In this document: one piece after another, positions 16,497-26,725 of the stretch | Layout of the letters: the number at the start of each line of letters is the position of its first letter | Position numbering within the stretch: the stretch's first letter is position 1 | Source of the DNA: Variovorax beijingensis | Lineage (GTDB): Bacteria > Pseudomonadota > Gammaproteobacteria > Burkholderiales > Burkholderiaceae_C | Reading direction: 5' to 3' | DNA: 64,000 nucleotides | Assembly (NCBI RefSeq): GCF_007828835.1 | Contig: NZ_VIVL01000005.1 | Span: 1-64,000, forward strand | Made by a program: the position numbers and the translations under genes | The notes under the pieces: model-generated | Told to the model about the DNA's origin: nothing | What the model saw: the letters and a program-made list of their open reading frames with translations, nothing else | Database searches by the model: none

Positions 16497-17329
16497 GCTC
16501 GAATCGAATGACGTTGCTGCGCCGGCGCTGGCCGCTCGCGCGCTGGGCCGTGCCGCTCGTGCTGTTCGCGATGCTTCTGCCGTTCCTGTGGCTGCTGCAG
16601 ATGTCGTTCAAGCCGACGCCGCTGATCCTCGAATTTCCGCCGCGGGTCTTCTTCATGCCCACGCTGGAGCACTACGTGGGGCTCTGGCAGGCCGGCTTTC
16701 CGGAGTCCTTCCTCAACAGCCTGGTCACGAGCATCGTGTCGACGCTGCTCGCGCTGGTGTTCGGCATTCCGGCGGCCTACGCGCTGTCGCGCTGGACCGG
16801 GCGCGGACGCTTCGGCCTGGGCCTGGGCATCCTGCTGACGCGCATGGCGCCGCCGATCGCCTTCACGATTCCATTCTTCCTGGCGTACCGCTACCTCGGC
16901 CTGCTCGACACCCGCACCGGCCTGATCCTCATCTACATGACCTTCAACCTGCCGCTGGTGATCTGGATGATGCAGCCCTTCTTCGACGCCGTGCCGGCTT
17001 CGCTCGAAGAGGCGGCGCTGATGGACGGCGCGGGCTACGCCACCGTGTTCATGGAGATCGTGATGCCGATGGCGGCGGCCGGCATCGCGGCCACCGCGAT
17101 CCTGTGCTTCCTCTATGCCTGGAACGACTTCTTCTTCGCGCTCATCCTCACGCGCACCGACGCGCGCACCGCGCCTGTGGCAGTCGTGAACTTCATGAAC
17201 TACGAAGGCTGGGAGTGGGGCAAGATCGCCGCCGGCGGCTCGCTGGTGATGGCGCCCGTGCTGGTGTTCTCGATGCTGGTGCGGCGCTACCTGGTGAGCG
17301 GCCTCACGGCCGGCGCGGTGAAGGGCTGA
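16493..17329 (+). CDS. ABC transporter permease, CUT1 MalG-type
   Basis: 278 residues with six membrane helices. The EAA loop (ASLEEAALMDGAGYATVFMEI) and the conserved C-terminal LVSGLTAGAVKG tail are both present. The start ATG at 16493 overlaps the stop of the first permease. Together with the ATPase at 12131 and the binding protein at 14198 it forms a complete importer. The AroE-like gene follows after four bases. Confidence 0.9.
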   Translation: MSSNRMTLLRRRWPLARWAVPLVLFAMLLPFLWLLQMSFKPTPLILEFPPRVFFMPTLEHYVGLWQAGFPESFLNSLVTSIVSTLLALVFGIPAAYALSRWTGRGRFGLGLGILLTRMAPPIAFTIPFFLAYRYLGLLDTRTGLILIYMTFNLPLVIWMMQPFFDAVPASLEEAALMDGAGYATVFMEIVMPMAAAGIAATAILCFLYAWNDFFFALILTRTDARTAPVAVVNFMNYEGWEWGKIAAGGSLVMAPVLVFSMLVRRYLVSGLTAGAVKG

Positions 17330-17333
17330 GGCG

Positions 17334-18137
17334 ATGGTCCCCGCAAACCTCAGCGGCGCGACGCGCCTCGTGCCGATCCTCGCGCATCCGGTCGACCACG
17401 TGCGCGCGCCGCGCATCTACAACCCGGCCTTCGCAGCCGCCGGCCTCGACTGGTGCGTGGTGCCGATGGGCGTGCACCCCGGCGACTTCGCGGCCACCGT
17501 GGCGCAGCTCGCGCGCGTGGGCAACCTGCAGGGCCTGAACCTCACGATCCCGCACAAGGCCGCGGCGCATGCGCTGTGCGCGCGCCTCGGGCCCGAGGCG
17601 CAGCGCACGGGCGTGGTCAACACCATGCGCATCGATGCCGACGGCCAATGGTCGGGCGAGAGCTTCGACGGCGTGGGCTTTGTCGACGCCGCACGCGCGC
17701 ATGGCGTGCTGTGCACCGATCGGCCGGTGGTGCTGGTGGGCGCGGGCGGTGCGGGCACCGCCATCGCCTTCGCACTGGCCGCGGCCGGCGTGCGCGAGCT
17801 GCACATCGTCAACCGAGAAGCCGAGCGCGCGGAGCAGCTGTGCGCCGAACTGCGCAAGGCGTATCCGGACGCCCATGCCGACACGCACGCCGGGAGCCTG
17901 GGGCGTGCCGGCCTCGCCATCAACGCCACCTCGCTCGGCCTGCACGCGGGCGACCCGATGCCCTTCGACCCGGCGCTGCTGCCGGCCGATGCGGCGCTGT
18001 TCGACATCATCGCCGCGCGCGACACCGAGCTCATGGCCGCATGCGCCGCGCGCGGGCTGCGGGTGGTCGGCGGCAAACCCATGATCGACCACCAGGTCGC
18101 CGCGCAGATCGCGTTCTGGCGCGGCGCTGCCGCATGA
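17334..18137 (+). CDS. Shikimate dehydrogenase-like protein (AroE family) with altered substrate pocket
   Basis: A 267-residue AroE-superfamily oxidoreductase. The catalytic Lys75 (LNLTIPHK), the Asp112 in GESFDGVGF, the NADP-fold glycine loop GAGGAGTA and the C-terminal MIDHQ glutamine are present. The N-terminal substrate motif, normally HSxSP with two serines holding the shikimate carboxylate, reads HVRAP here, so both serines are lost, and NTD is SFD. A shikimate pathway role is therefore doubtful. Placed between a sugar-type importer and a Bug receptor/aldolase/dehydratase set, it more likely oxidises or reduces a related polyhydroxy acid. Confidence 0.8.
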   Translation: MVPANLSGATRLVPILAHPVDHVRAPRIYNPAFAAAGLDWCVVPMGVHPGDFAATVAQLARVGNLQGLNLTIPHKAAAHALCARLGPEAQRTGVVNTMRIDADGQWSGESFDGVGFVDAARAHGVLCTDRPVVLVGAGGAGTAIAFALAAAGVRELHIVNREAERAEQLCAELRKAYPDAHADTHAGSLGRAGLAINATSLGLHAGDPMPFDPALLPADAALFDIIAARDTELMAACAARGLRVVGGKPMIDHQVAAQIAFWRGAAA

Positions 18138-18161
18138 ACAACACGTGATCCAGGAGACCCC

Positions 18162-19145
18162 ATGATGAAATTCGCAAGGGCAGCGATGGCCCTGTCGGCG
18201 ATGGCGCTCGCCGCCGCACCCGCGCCGGCGCAGCCCAAGGACGACTATCCGCACAAGCCCATCGTGCTCGTCGTGCCGCAGCCCGCGGGCGGTGCGGCCG
18301 ACCAGTTCGCGCGGCCCTTCGGACAGGCGCTGTCGCAGCGGCTGGGCCAGCCGGTGGTCATCGACAACCGGCCCGGCGCCAACGGCAACATCGCGGCCGC
18401 CTACGTGGCGCGCAACCAGCCGGCCGATGGCTACACCATCTTCTTCGGCTCGATCAGCACGCTGGCCGTGAACCCGCACCTCTACAAGGCCACGGGCTTC
18501 GACGCGCTGAAGGACTTCCAGCCGATCACGCTCACCAACCAGACGCCCAACGTGCTGGTGGTGGGCGCGGGCACGCCCTACAAGAGCGTGGCCGACGTGG
18601 TGGCGGCTGCGAAGAAGGAGCCCGACACGCTGAGCTTCGGCTCGGCCGGCAACGGCAACACCATGCACCTAACCGGGCTGCAGTTCGAGGCGAAGACGGG
18701 CACCCGGCTGATCCACGTGCCCTACAAGGGCGGGCCCGCCGCGCTGAACGACGTGATGGGCGGGCAGATCCCGATGATGTTCCACAACCTCTCGGCCGTG
18801 CTGGGCCAGGAGAAGGGCGGCCGCGTGCGCGTGCTGGCCGTGGCCGACACCCAGCGCTCCAGGCTGCTGCCCAACGTGCCGACCATGGCCGAGGCCGGCG
18901 CGCCGGGTGTGGTGCAGCTCGCATGGAGCGGCATGCTGGTGCGCAGCGGCACGCCCGCGCCGGTGGTCGAGCGGCTGCACAGGGAGATGGTTGCGATCCT
19001 CAAGGAGCCCGCGTTCCGCAAGCCGCTGGAAGCGCAGGGCTTCGATGTACTCTCATCGACGCCAGAGGCGTTCGCCGAGCGCCTGAAGGCCGACCACGCC
19101 GCGATGGGCGAGGTCATCAAGGCCGGCAACGTGAAGATCGATTGA
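18162..19145 (+). CDS. Bug/TctC-family solute receptor
   Basis: 327 residues with a signal peptide ending near APAPAQ and the family motifs VPQPAGGAADQFAR, NRPGANGNIAAAYVARNQPADG and HVPYKGGPAALNDV. AGGAG precedes the ATG; a second ATG follows directly. It is the second Bug receptor in the window and again has no TctAB partner. It sits in the same operon as a complete ABC importer, which suggests either two substrates or a sensing rather than transport role. Confidence 0.88.
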   Translation: MMKFARAAMALSAMALAAAPAPAQPKDDYPHKPIVLVVPQPAGGAADQFARPFGQALSQRLGQPVVIDNRPGANGNIAAAYVARNQPADGYTIFFGSISTLAVNPHLYKATGFDALKDFQPITLTNQTPNVLVVGAGTPYKSVADVVAAAKKEPDTLSFGSAGNGNTMHLTGLQFEAKTGTRLIHVPYKGGPAALNDVMGGQIPMMFHNLSAVLGQEKGGRVRVLAVADTQRSRLLPNVPTMAEAGAPGVVQLAWSGMLVRSGTPAPVVERLHREMVAILKEPAFRKPLEAQGFDVLSSTPEAFAERLKADHAAMGEVIKAGNVKID

Positions 19146-19165
19146 CCCAGTAAAGGACTGAATCC

Positions 19166-19984
19166 ATGCCCTCGCGCAACACCTTCAAGCACGCCCTTGC
19201 GGCGAAGACCCCGCAGATCGGCCTCTGGTCGACGCTGCCCGACCCCTATGTCTCCGAGCTGCTCGCGGGCGCCGGTTTCGACTGGATGCTGCTCGACGCC
19301 GAGCACACGCCCGGCGATCCGACCACCATGCTGCGCCAGCTGCAGGCGGTGCAGGCCGAGCGCGAGCGGCCCACCTCGGCCGTGGTGCGTCCGCCCTGGA
19401 ACGACCCGGTGCTGATCAAGCAGTACCTGGACATCGGCGCACAGACGTTGCTGCTGCCCTTCGTGCAGAACCGCGCCGAGGCCGAGGCCGCCGTGGCCGC
19501 CACGCGCTATCCGCCGAACGGCATCCGCGGCATGGGCGGCACGGTGCGCGCCACGCGCTTCGGGCGCGACACCAAATACGTGGCCGAGGCCTCCGGCGAG
19601 ATCTGCGTGCTGGTGCAGGTGGAAACCGTCGAAGCGCTCGAACACCTGGAGGGCATCGCGAACGTCGACGGTGTCGACGGCGTCTTCATCGGCCCCGGCG
19701 ACCTGTCGGCCAGCATGGGCGTGGCCGGCCAGGTCAACCACCCCACGGTGCGCGCCGCCATCGACCGCGCCATCGCGCGCATCCTCGCCTGCGGCAAGGC
19801 GCCCGGCATCCTCATGAACGACGAGCCGCGCGCGCGCGAGCTGCTCGACCTTGGCGCGCTGTTCGTGGCGGTGGCCAACGACCAGCTGCTGCTGCGCAGG
19901 AGCGCCGACGACATCGCGGCGCGCTTCAAGCAGCGCGGCGCACCCGCCGCTCCCGCTTCGGCCCCGGCCCCCGCCACCTATTGA
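19166..19984 (+). CDS. HpcH/HpaI-family class II aldolase
   Basis: 272 residues. The [10 protein letters not shown] motif supplies the metal-site Glu and catalytic His, QVETVEAL a second acidic ligand and [12 protein letters not shown] the ligand Asp; these match HpaI, GarL and RhmA. Such enzymes reversibly cleave 2-keto-3-deoxy acids into pyruvate and an aldehyde. The next gene encodes an IlvD dehydratase, which would make a 2-keto-3-deoxy acid, so the two probably act in sequence. A Pro/Ala-rich C-terminal tail of about 15 residues is extra. Confidence 0.88.
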   Translation: MPSRNTFKHALAAKTPQIGLWSTLPDPYVSELLAGAGFDWMLLDAEHTPGDPTTMLRQLQAVQAERERPTSAVVRPPWNDPVLIKQYLDIGAQTLLLPFVQNRAEAEAAVAATRYPPNGIRGMGGTVRATRFGRDTKYVAEASGEICVLVQVETVEALEHLEGIANVDGVDGVFIGPGDLSASMGVAGQVNHPTVRAAIDRAIARILACGKAPGILMNDEPRARELLDLGALFVAVANDQLLLRRSADDIAARFKQRGAPAAPASAPAPATY

Positions 19985-20010
19985 ACCCAGAGATCCAGAG
20001 AACGCACCGC

Positions 20011-21774
20011 ATGTCCATCGAAGCCGCCCGCCCCAAGACCCTGCAGGAACTGCGCAGCCAGCGCTGGTTCGCGAGCGACGACATCCGCGGCTTCGCGCAC
20101 CGCCAGCGCATGCAGCAGCAGGGGCTCGCGCGCGAGGAGTTCATGGGCCGGCCGGTCATCGGCATCGTCAACACCTGGAGCGAGCTCTCGCCCTGCCATG
20201 CGCACCTGCGCGAGCGCGCCGAGTCCGTCAAGCGCGGCGTGCTGCAGGCCGGCGGCTACCCGCTCGAGCTGCCCGCGCTGAGCCTGGGCGAGGTGATGGT
20301 CAAGCCCACGACCATGATCTACCGCAACCTGCTGGCCATCGAATGCGAGGAGCTGCTGCGCAGCCTGCCGATCGACGGCGTGGTGCTGATGGGCGGCTGC
20401 GACAAGACCACGCCCGGCCTGGTCATGGGCGCGCTCTCGATGGACATCCCCGCCATCTTTCTGCCCGCCGGTCCGATGATGAACGACCGCTACAAGGGCC
20501 AGGCCGTGGGCGCGGGCACGCACACCAAGAAGTTCTGGGCCGAACGCACCATCGGCAATATCGACGAGGCCGAATGGATCCGCCTCGAGGCGCGCATGAC
20601 GCGCACGCCCGGCACCTGCAACACCATGGGCACGGCCAGCACCATGACCGCCATCGCCGAGGCCATGGGCCTGTCGCTGCCCGGCGCCATGAGCATCCCG
20701 GCCGTCGACTCCGAGCACAGCCGCATGGCCTGGCGCTGCGGCGAGCGCATCGTCTCGATGGTGTGGGAAGACCTGAAGCCCTCGCGCATCGTCACCAAGG
20801 CCTCGTTCCTCAATGCCGTGGCCGCCTACATGGCGCTCGGCGGCTCGACCAACGCGGCGGTGCACCTGCCCGCGATGGCGGGGCGCGCGGGCATCGAGCT
20901 GAACATCGACGAACTCGACGCGGTTGCGCGGCGCGTGCCCGTCATCGCCAATCTCTATCCGTCGGGCGAGAAGCTGATGGAAGACTTCCACTATGCCGGC
21001 GGCCTGCCCGCCGTGCTCAACAGGATCGCGGCGCACCTGGACCTGTCGGTGCGCACCGTCACGGGCCGCACGCTCGGCGAGGACATCGCGGGCTGGCCCG
21101 CGGAGGACGACGGCACCATCCTCGACCCCGCAGCGCCGCTCAAGCAGGGCACGCCCGAGTGCCCCGAGGCCGGCATTGCGCTGGCCGTGCTGCGCGGCAA
21201 CCTGTGCCCCGACGGCGCGGTCATCAAGCCTTCGGCCGCCACGCCCGAGCTGCTGCGCCACACCGGCCGCGCACTGGTGTTCGACTCGAACGCCGAGATG
21301 CTCGCGGCCATGGCCGACGAAGCGCTCGACTGCGATGCCTCGACCGTGCTGGTGCTGCGCAACGGCGGCCCGGTCGGCGGGCCCGGCATGCCCGAGTGGG
21401 GCAACCTGCCGATCCCGAAGAAGCTGCTGCGGCAGGGCGTGCGCGACATGCTGCGCATTTCCGATTCGCGCATGAGCGGCACGCATTACGGCACCTGCGT
21501 GCTGCACGTCTCGCCGGAGTCGGCCGTGGGCGGGCCGCTGGCGCTGCTCAGGACCGGCGACACGATCCGCCTCGACATCGGCGAGCGGCGCCTCGACATG
21601 CTCGTGCCCGACGAGGAACTGGCGGAGCGCCGCAAACAGTGGACGCCACCCGCACCGGCCTACGCGCGCGGCTACACGAGGATCTTCCAGCACGAGGTGA
21701 CGCAGGCGCACCTGGGCTGCGACTTCGCAAGCCTGGCGGGCAACGCGCCCACGCCCGAGCCGCCGATCTATTGA
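20011..21774 (+). CDS. IlvD/Edd-family sugar-acid dehydratase
   Basis: 587 residues from the ATG at 20011; a TTG at 19981 would overlap the aldolase stop and adds ten unlikely residues. Cluster cysteines are Cys62 (PCHAH), Cys130 (GGCDKTTPG) and Cys203 (PGTCNTMGTA). It has the shape of xylonate/arabinonate/gluconate-type dehydratases and ends in the typical HLGCDFASLAG region. With the HpaI aldolase upstream and an importer in the same unit, the likely pathway is imported aldonate to 2-keto-3-deoxy acid to pyruvate plus an aldehyde. It is paralogous to the gene at 1655. Confidence 0.9.
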   Translation: MSIEAARPKTLQELRSQRWFASDDIRGFAHRQRMQQQGLAREEFMGRPVIGIVNTWSELSPCHAHLRERAESVKRGVLQAGGYPLELPALSLGEVMVKPTTMIYRNLLAIECEELLRSLPIDGVVLMGGCDKTTPGLVMGALSMDIPAIFLPAGPMMNDRYKGQAVGAGTHTKKFWAERTIGNIDEAEWIRLEARMTRTPGTCNTMGTASTMTAIAEAMGLSLPGAMSIPAVDSEHSRMAWRCGERIVSMVWEDLKPSRIVTKASFLNAVAAYMALGGSTNAAVHLPAMAGRAGIELNIDELDAVARRVPVIANLYPSGEKLMEDFHYAGGLPAVLNRIAAHLDLSVRTVTGRTLGEDIAGWPAEDDGTILDPAAPLKQGTPECPEAGIALAVLRGNLCPDGAVIKPSAATPELLRHTGRALVFDSNAEMLAAMADEALDCDASTVLVLRNGGPVGGPGMPEWGNLPIPKKLLRQGVRDMLRISDSRMSGTHYGTCVLHVSPESAVGGPLALLRTGDTIRLDIGERRLDMLVPDEELAERRKQWTPPAPAYARGYTRIFQHEVTQAHLGCDFASLAGNAPTPEPPIY

Positions 21775-21782
21775 AAAAAGCC

Positions 21783-21799
21783 CCGCGCCTTGCGCGCGG
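21783..21799 (-). terminator. Short GC hairpin followed by T-run on the minus strand
   Basis: CCGCGC (21783-21788) pairs with GCGCGG (21794-21799) across a 5-base loop. Read on the minus strand the stem is followed by GGCTTTTTT, a weak rho-independent form. In the plus direction there is no T-run, so its value as a terminator of the plus-strand operon is uncertain. Confidence 0.3.
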
Positions 21800-21888
21800 C
21801 GCACCGGAATCGACACAACGGCCGTTCGAGGACAATACGGCCTGCGACATTCGGGCCCGACGCGGCCTCTCGACGATTTTCATTTCCG

Positions 21889-22668
21889 GTGCAAGCGATT
21901 CTTTCCGAAGCCGGCCCCGTGCTGGTCTTCATGGCCTGCGTGGCGCTGGCCACTTACGCGCAGAACCTCACGGGGTTCGCATTCAGCCTCATCCTGCTTG
22001 GCCTGGTGTCGGTGTTCCACATCGCCAGCGTCGGCGACACGGCCAACGCCGCCACGGTGCTGAGCCTGATCAATGCATGGACCTATTTCCGCGCGCGGCC
22101 CGGCGTGGTGCCGTGGCGGCTGATGAAGCCCGCGCTCAACGGCAGCACGGTGGGCGTGATCGCGGGGCTCATGCTGCTCACATGGCTCAGCGGCGGCGCG
22201 GTGAACTGGCTGCGCGGCCTGCTGGGCGTGTCGATCCTGGGCTGCGCGCTGCTGCTGGTGCTGCAGGGCCGGCCGCAGCCTGCGGTGTCGGGCCGCACGA
22301 GCTTTGCCGTCATCGGCGGGCTCTCGGGCGTGCTGGGCGGGCTGTTCTCGAGCTCGGGGCCGCCCATCGTCTTCCACATGTACCGCCAGCCGCTGGAGCG
22401 CGAACTGGTGCGCCGCGCGCTGCTGCTGATGTTCGCGTTCAATTCGCTGGTGCGGCTGGTGATCGTGCTGCCCACGGGCCACTTCTCGTGGCGCGCGGCG
22501 CTGCTCGCCGCCTGCGCGATGCCGGTGGTCTACGGCGTGACGCGGCTGCATCACCGGCTGCCCAACAAGCTGCAGCCGCGCACCCTCAAATGGCTGGTGG
22601 GCGGGCTGCTGGCCGCGGCGGGCTCGACGCTGGTCGCGAGCGCGTGGCTGGCGATCGCGCAGGCCTGA
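21889..22668 (+). CDS. TauE/SafE-family (TSUP) membrane permease
   Basis: 259 residues with about eight hydrophobic helices. The two repeat halves are visible: ATYAQNLTGFAFSL in the first and GGLSGVLGGLFSSSGPPIV in the second, the TauE/SafE signature. The family exports small organic or sulfur anions. GTG at 21889 is chosen because membrane segment 1 begins directly after it; there is no strong ribosome site, and an ATG 14 codons later is possible. It follows the dehydratase by 114 bases, so it may export an acid linked to that pathway or be independent. Confidence 0.78.
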   Translation: MQAILSEAGPVLVFMACVALATYAQNLTGFAFSLILLGLVSVFHIASVGDTANAATVLSLINAWTYFRARPGVVPWRLMKPALNGSTVGVIAGLMLLTWLSGGAVNWLRGLLGVSILGCALLLVLQGRPQPAVSGRTSFAVIGGLSGVLGGLFSSSGPPIVFHMYRQPLERELVRRALLLMFAFNSLVRLVIVLPTGHFSWRAALLAACAMPVVYGVTRLHHRLPNKLQPRTLKWLVGGLLAAAGSTLVASAWLAIAQA

Positions 22669-22677
22669 TGCCTGGGC

Positions 22678-23727
22678 TCAGGCGTAGGCCGCGCAGAGTT
22701 CGCCCTCGGCCGTCATGGCATCGAAGGCGCTGTAGTCGGCCTGCCAGGCGTTGCCCGCGCGCAGCGTGAGCGCTTCGAGCTGTGCGAGCGTGGCGCTGCC
22801 TTCGCGGCGCAGCTGCTCGGCGCAGCGCTCGAGGTCGGGAAAGTGCTGCAGCGCCTGCCACCACACGGCGCGGCCCGCCAGGAAGCCGTGGGCGCCGGCG
22901 GCGTAGGCGTATTCCATCACGCGCAGGAACTGCGGCGGCGTCACGCCCGCCGACAGCATCACCCAGGGAATGTTCGCCCCCTTGCAGATCGCGCCCATCT
23001 GGTCGAACCAGGCCTGCGCGGCCTGTGGCGCGGCACTGCCGTCGCGCGCGGGCAGCGTGGCGCCGGGCAGCGGGCTCTCGAGCTTGAAGAGATCGACGCC
23101 ATACTTCGGCTTGGCGAACTCGCGCACGCTCTCGATCACCAGTTCGGGCATCTTCTCGGGCGACTCGATGTAGTCGACGGTGTGGCGTTCGCTCCTGGGA
23201 AAGGGATAGACCAGCAGTTCGAGCACCAGCGGAATATCCCACTGGCGGCATTCCTCGCCGATCTTCTGCACATAGGCTTGCTGGTGCGCGAGCACCTCGG
23301 GTTCGGCATCGGGGCGGTACCAGGCCAGCACCTTCACGCCGTCGCCGCCGGCGCGCTTGATCTTTTCCACGCTCCAGTCGTCGATCGAGTGCGAGAGCCG
23401 GCCGCCCGGGGTGTCGCGGAAGCGGTGGTCCTCGAGCGTGACCACCAGGCCGGTGTGCGCAGGCAGTTTCTGCAGCGCCGCGGGGAAGGCGTAGTTCGGG
23501 TCGAACAGCATGGCGCTGGCGTGCGCACCGAGGGTGTCGACCAGCGTGCGCTTGACAGCCACCATGTCGGCAAAGCTCACGTCGGCGGGTGCGATGCCGC
23601 GCTTGGCGCCGATCAACTGCGCGATCGGCGGGCGCTGGTCGAGCGCGACCATGGTGAAGTGGCCCTGGGGCGTGGCCATGCGGCGCAGGCCCCATTTCTT
23701 GCCGAGGTGGAGGGGGGGCGTTGTCAT
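22678..23727 (-). CDS. LacD-like class I aldolase
   Basis: 349 residues of the DeoC/LacD superfamily. Lys215 in GVDLFKLESP aligns with the Schiff-base lysine of tagatose-1,6-bisphosphate aldolase; Asp30 (VALDQRPP) and Lys132 (GVKVLAWYRPD) are other family active-site residues. The start is the ATG at 23727, with AAGGAG about 11 bases upstream. LacD cleaves ketohexose bisphosphates; the related YihT cleaves sulfofructose-1-phosphate. As last gene of the importer/dehydrogenase/kinase operon it should split the phosphorylated ketose into two three-carbon units. Confidence 0.82.
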   Translation of the reverse strand: MTTPPLHLGKKWGLRRMATPQGHFTMVALDQRPPIAQLIGAKRGIAPADVSFADMVAVKRTLVDTLGAHASAMLFDPNYAFPAALQKLPAHTGLVVTLEDHRFRDTPGGRLSHSIDDWSVEKIKRAGGDGVKVLAWYRPDAEPEVLAHQQAYVQKIGEECRQWDIPLVLELLVYPFPRSERHTVDYIESPEKMPELVIESVREFAKPKYGVDLFKLESPLPGATLPARDGSAAPQAAQAWFDQMGAICKGANIPWVMLSAGVTPPQFLRVMEYAYAAGAHGFLAGRAVWWQALQHFPDLERCAEQLRREGSATLAQLEALTLRAGNAWQADYSAFDAMTAEGELCAAYA

Positions 23728-23735
23728 GAGGGGGA

Positions 23736-24662
23736 TCACTCCTTGATGGAATAGACGAGGGACATCGCAGTGGCGAAGTCGGGCACCCCGGCGCGTCCGC
23801 CGGGTCGTGTGCACTTGATGGCCGCCACCGCGGCGGAAAACTGGAAGGCGCGGGGCACGGGCCAGCCGGCGCCGAGCGCGAAGGCCAACGCACCGTGGAA
23901 GACGTCGCCGGCGCCGGTGGTGTCGACGGGCTCGACCGCGAAGGCGGGCAGGGCGTGCAGCCCTCGGGCATCGGCCCAGCGCAGGCCGCGCTCGCCGAGC
24001 GTGACGGCCGCGAGGCGGCAGCCGCGCGAGAGCGCGAAATTCAACTGCTCGTCGACCGTGCGCGCGCCGGTGGCATAGCCGGCAAGGCCGGGCTCGGAGA
24101 ACACGGCGTGGTCGGTGTGCGGCAGCAGCATGTCGAAGACGGCGGCATCGGCCACGTCGCCGTCGAGCACGGTGGGCAGGCCGCGCGTGCGCGCTGCGCC
24201 GAAGAGCGCGAGCGCGCCTTCGGGCCAGCGTGGATCGGCCAGCACGGCGTCGGTCGCGGCCAGTGCGTCGAGCGGCAGCCAGGCCGGATCGGCCGGCAGG
24301 CCGGCGCCGCGAAAATTCACGATCATGCGTTCGCCGCGCGCATCGACCACGATGCCGGAGAGCGACGAGCGTGCGCCCTCGAACAGCCTGAAGCGCGACA
24401 CGTCCACGCCCAGCGCGGCGAGCTGCGCCTTCATCTCGTGGCCCGCACTGTCCAAGCCGGCGCGGCCCCAGAACTGTACCGATGCGCCGAGCTTCGCGGC
24501 CGCCGCGGCGGCATTCGCCGCCATGCCGCCGCCGCCCTCGCGCACATCGTTTGCGCGGGTCTTGCCGCCGCCCTGCGGCAGGGTGTCGACCTGCCAGGTG
24601 ATGTCGAGCGCGGACAGGCCGAGGCAGATCACGCGCGGGGCGGGGCGTTCCACGGGACTCAC
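23736..24662 (-). CDS. PfkB-family carbohydrate kinase
   Basis: 308 residues, GTG start. The N-terminal glycine motif (REGGGGMAANAAAAAAKLG) and the C-terminal DTTGAGDVFHGAL motif, with catalytic Asp in GAGD, identify a ribokinase/PfkB kinase that phosphorylates a sugar from ATP. It starts one base after the ATPase stop and ends eight bases before the aldolase, so the three are tightly coupled. Substrate is probably the ketose produced by the dehydrogenases of this operon. Confidence 0.9.
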   Translation of the reverse strand: MSPVERPAPRVICLGLSALDITWQVDTLPQGGGKTRANDVREGGGGMAANAAAAAAKLGASVQFWGRAGLDSAGHEMKAQLAALGVDVSRFRLFEGARSSLSGIVVDARGERMIVNFRGAGLPADPAWLPLDALAATDAVLADPRWPEGALALFGAARTRGLPTVLDGDVADAAVFDMLLPHTDHAVFSEPGLAGYATGARTVDEQLNFALSRGCRLAAVTLGERGLRWADARGLHALPAFAVEPVDTTGAGDVFHGALAFALGAGWPVPRAFQFSAAVAAIKCTRPGGRAGVPDFATAMSLVYSIKE

Positions 24663-24663
24663 C

Positions 24664-25728
<1,065 letters not shown>

Positions 25729-25740
25729 GCCGGTGCGTCC

Positions 25741-26715
25741 TCAGGCAAACGCCAGCAGCGGCTTGACGAGCTCGCCCGCCACGAAGCGGCCGAACATCTC
25801 CGGCAGCCGGTCGAGGCCGAACTGCGCATCCACCAGCTTGCGGTAGCGCGCCTTCTCGCCGCGCAGCAGTTCCACGTTGAGCGCGAAGTCGCTTTTTGGA
25901 AAGTAGAAGGTGCGCACCATGTAGAAGTCCTTGCGGCGGATGGCCTTGTTCTCCTGCACCGGCCAGGGCTTGTCGCTCTCGCCGATGAGGATGAGCACGC
26001 CGCGCGGCAGCACGATCTCCATGCCCAGACTGCGCGCGGCATGCGCGCCGCTGCACTCCACGATGAGCTTGAAGCGCTTGCTCGCGTCGCCCACCGGATG
26101 CCGCCGGGCGCCGAACGATTCGGCCAGCTGCAGCCGCTCTTCCTTCAGGTCGGACACGTACACGTCGGTGTAGCCCATGTTCTGCAGGGCGATCAGCGCG
26201 CCGATCCCCACCGGGCCCGCGCCCGTCACGAGCACCGCTCCCGTGGTTTCGGGCGGCACCAGCGGCTTCACGAAGCGGATGCCGTGCGCGGCGGTGCCGA
26301 TGGTGTCCAGCAGCAGCGGCGCGAGCTCGTCCTCGATGTCGTCGGGCACGGGCAGCAGGCACTGCTCGGGCACCGCGAGGTACTCGGCATAGCCGCCCGG
26401 CCGGTTCCAGCCGACCAGCACCGATTCGTTCAGGCACATCTGCGTGTCGCCCGCGCGGCACGCGTCGCAATGGCCGCAGTGCACGGGGATGTAGACCAGG
26501 CAGCGCCTGCCGTCGAGCGCATGGCCCGGCTGCTGCACCACGCCGAAGATCTCGTGGCCCGGCGTGAAGCTGGCGCCGCTGAACCACAGCTTGGTGTCTG
26601 AGCCGCACAGCGCGGTGCGCCGCACGCGCAGCAGCACTTCGCCCGCCGACGGCACCGGCATAGGCGCCTCGCCGATGGTGATGCGTCGGTCGCCATGAAA
26701 AATCGCAGCTTGCAT
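25741..26715 (-). CDS. Zinc-dependent medium-chain alcohol/polyol dehydrogenase
   Basis: 324 residues of the MDR superfamily. Catalytic zinc ligands are in ALCGSD and GHE; the structural zinc cysteines are in the HCGHCDACRAGDTQMC block. The NAD(P) loop is TGAGPVGIGAL. The family includes sorbitol, xylitol and threonine dehydrogenases. Its place in an importer operon with a kinase and LacD-like aldolase points to oxidation of an imported polyol or sugar to a ketose. Confidence 0.88.
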   Translation of the reverse strand: MQAAIFHGDRRITIGEAPMPVPSAGEVLLRVRRTALCGSDTKLWFSGASFTPGHEIFGVVQQPGHALDGRRCLVYIPVHCGHCDACRAGDTQMCLNESVLVGWNRPGGYAEYLAVPEQCLLPVPDDIEDELAPLLLDTIGTAAHGIRFVKPLVPPETTGAVLVTGAGPVGIGALIALQNMGYTDVYVSDLKEERLQLAESFGARRHPVGDASKRFKLIVECSGAHAARSLGMEIVLPRGVLILIGESDKPWPVQENKAIRRKDFYMVRTFYFPKSDFALNVELLRGEKARYRKLVDAQFGLDRLPEMFGRFVAGELVKPLLAFA

Positions 26716-26725
26716 GAAGAGTCTC

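Noticed and set aside
22678-24662. Sulfoquinovose-type kinase/aldolase pair (YihV/YihT)
   Set aside because: The fold pairing fits, but no sulfoquinovosidase, isomerase or sulfolactaldehyde enzyme is present, and the two polyol-type dehydrogenases do not belong to that pathway.
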